From NCBI RefSeq assembly GCF_003949795.1, contig NZ_RPRY01000045.1:1-33672 (forward strand): a stretch of DNA of 33,672 nucleotides. The letters are read 5' to 3'. The first letter of the stretch is position 1. Each line of letters begins with the position of its first letter. The notes beneath the pieces were generated by a model. It had not been told where the DNA came from, searched no databases, and saw only the letters and a list, made by a program, of their open reading frames with translations. Shown one piece after another: positions 33,322 through 33,672 of the stretch. This DNA is from Streptomyces sp. WAC06614 (lineage in GTDB: Bacteria; Actinomycetota; Actinomycetes; Streptomycetales; Streptomycetaceae). Both the position numbers and the translations under genes were made by a program.

Positions 33322-33672
33322 CGCGTGCGGGCGGTGGTTGGGGCGCCGGGCAGCGGAGTGGGCAGCGCGACCTCCGTGGCAGGGCGGGCGGCGGTGCGCA
33401 GCACGGTGGCGATACCGAGGCTGCCGAGGCGGGCGCCGGCCGCCTGGACGGCGTGGGCCTGGGCGCGGGTGTCGTCCCCGGCGAGCACATACGCGCTTGC
33501 CGAGCTGTTCCAAGCGAAGCCTTCGCCGACCAGGGCTTCGGCTGCGGGCCGGGCGGTGGTGACGGCCGCCAAGGAACCGTCCTCGAGCCAGGTCATCACC
33601 ACCTGCTGCGGCTGAGCGCCGGGGGCGGGCTGCTGGACGCTACCGTGGGCCGGCTCCGGCCCGCAGTTGGGC
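33318..33672 (-). CDS. Hypothetical protein, N-terminus outside the window
   Basis: The frame is open from the right edge to the stop at 33318, ending with MTWLEDGSLAAVTTARPAAE, ALVGEGFAWNSSASAYVLAG and LGIATVLRTAARP. A start at 33602 (GTG) is possible, but the open frame upstream is Pro/Gln rich and continuous, so the gene probably begins beyond the edge. It is the first visible gene of the leftward mobile-element operon. Family not identified. Confidence 0.6.
   Translation of the reverse strand, partial: PNCGPEPAHGSVQQPAPGAQPQQVVMTWLEDGSLAAVTTARPAAEALVGEGFAWNSSASAYVLAGDDTRAQAHAVQAAGARLGSLGIATVLRTAARPATEVALPTPLPGAPTTARTR

Overview
The window (about 70% G+C, actinobacterial codon use, frequent GTG/TTG starts) looks like a Streptomyces or close-relative chromosome. 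It falls into four blocks. (1) Positions 1-1539: the 3' tail of an IS110-family transposase abuts the 3' end of a short-chain dehydrogenase gene, followed by a gene-poor stretch with a strong hairpin terminator.

(2) Positions 1540-17631 form a dense potassium-uptake island. A leftward cluster encodes a 27-residue membrane peptide, KdpF, KdpA, KdpB, KdpC, then the response regulator KdpE and the sensor kinase KdpD (order E before D). Upstream of it is a second KdpF plus a KdpD-like membrane sensor that has the DUF4118 module but no kinase. Divergently follow a KimA-type K+ importer, a complete orphan second KdpB, and a further APC/KUP-fold permease that keeps the K+-coordinating residue pattern of KimA. 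A direct-repeat motif (CGTATG-N5-CGTCAAG, or more loosely CGTNAR units about 11 bp apart) recurs upstream of these genes. I propose it as the operator of an OmpR-type regulator, most simply the KdpE encoded here.

(3) Positions 17632-22466: a lysA-type PLP decarboxylase translationally coupled to a SAV_915-family gene, a divergent universal stress protein with a degenerate nucleotide-binding motif, a PadR/DUF1048 pair with a clear inverted-repeat operator, and a beta-lactamase-fold serine hydrolase. The intergenic region between the SAV_915 and stress-protein genes again carries CGTNAR-type repeats.

(4) Positions 22672-33672: first three adjacent genes with PD-(D/E)XK nuclease-like signatures (two rightward, one convergent), two of them otherwise unrecognised, which make a candidate defence or DNA-processing module. 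Then comes a tightly overlapping leftward operon typical of an actinobacterial integrative/conjugative element: small hypothetical proteins, two DUF317 genes (one frameshifted), a TraG/VirD4-like coupling ATPase, a C5-cytosine methyltransferase and a protein with two DnaB-N-like domains but no helicase domain. The operon runs off the right edge, and no integrase, relaxase or att site is visible.

No rRNA, tRNA, CRISPR array or riboswitch was recognised. All functional calls come from reading motifs by eye; no database search was run.
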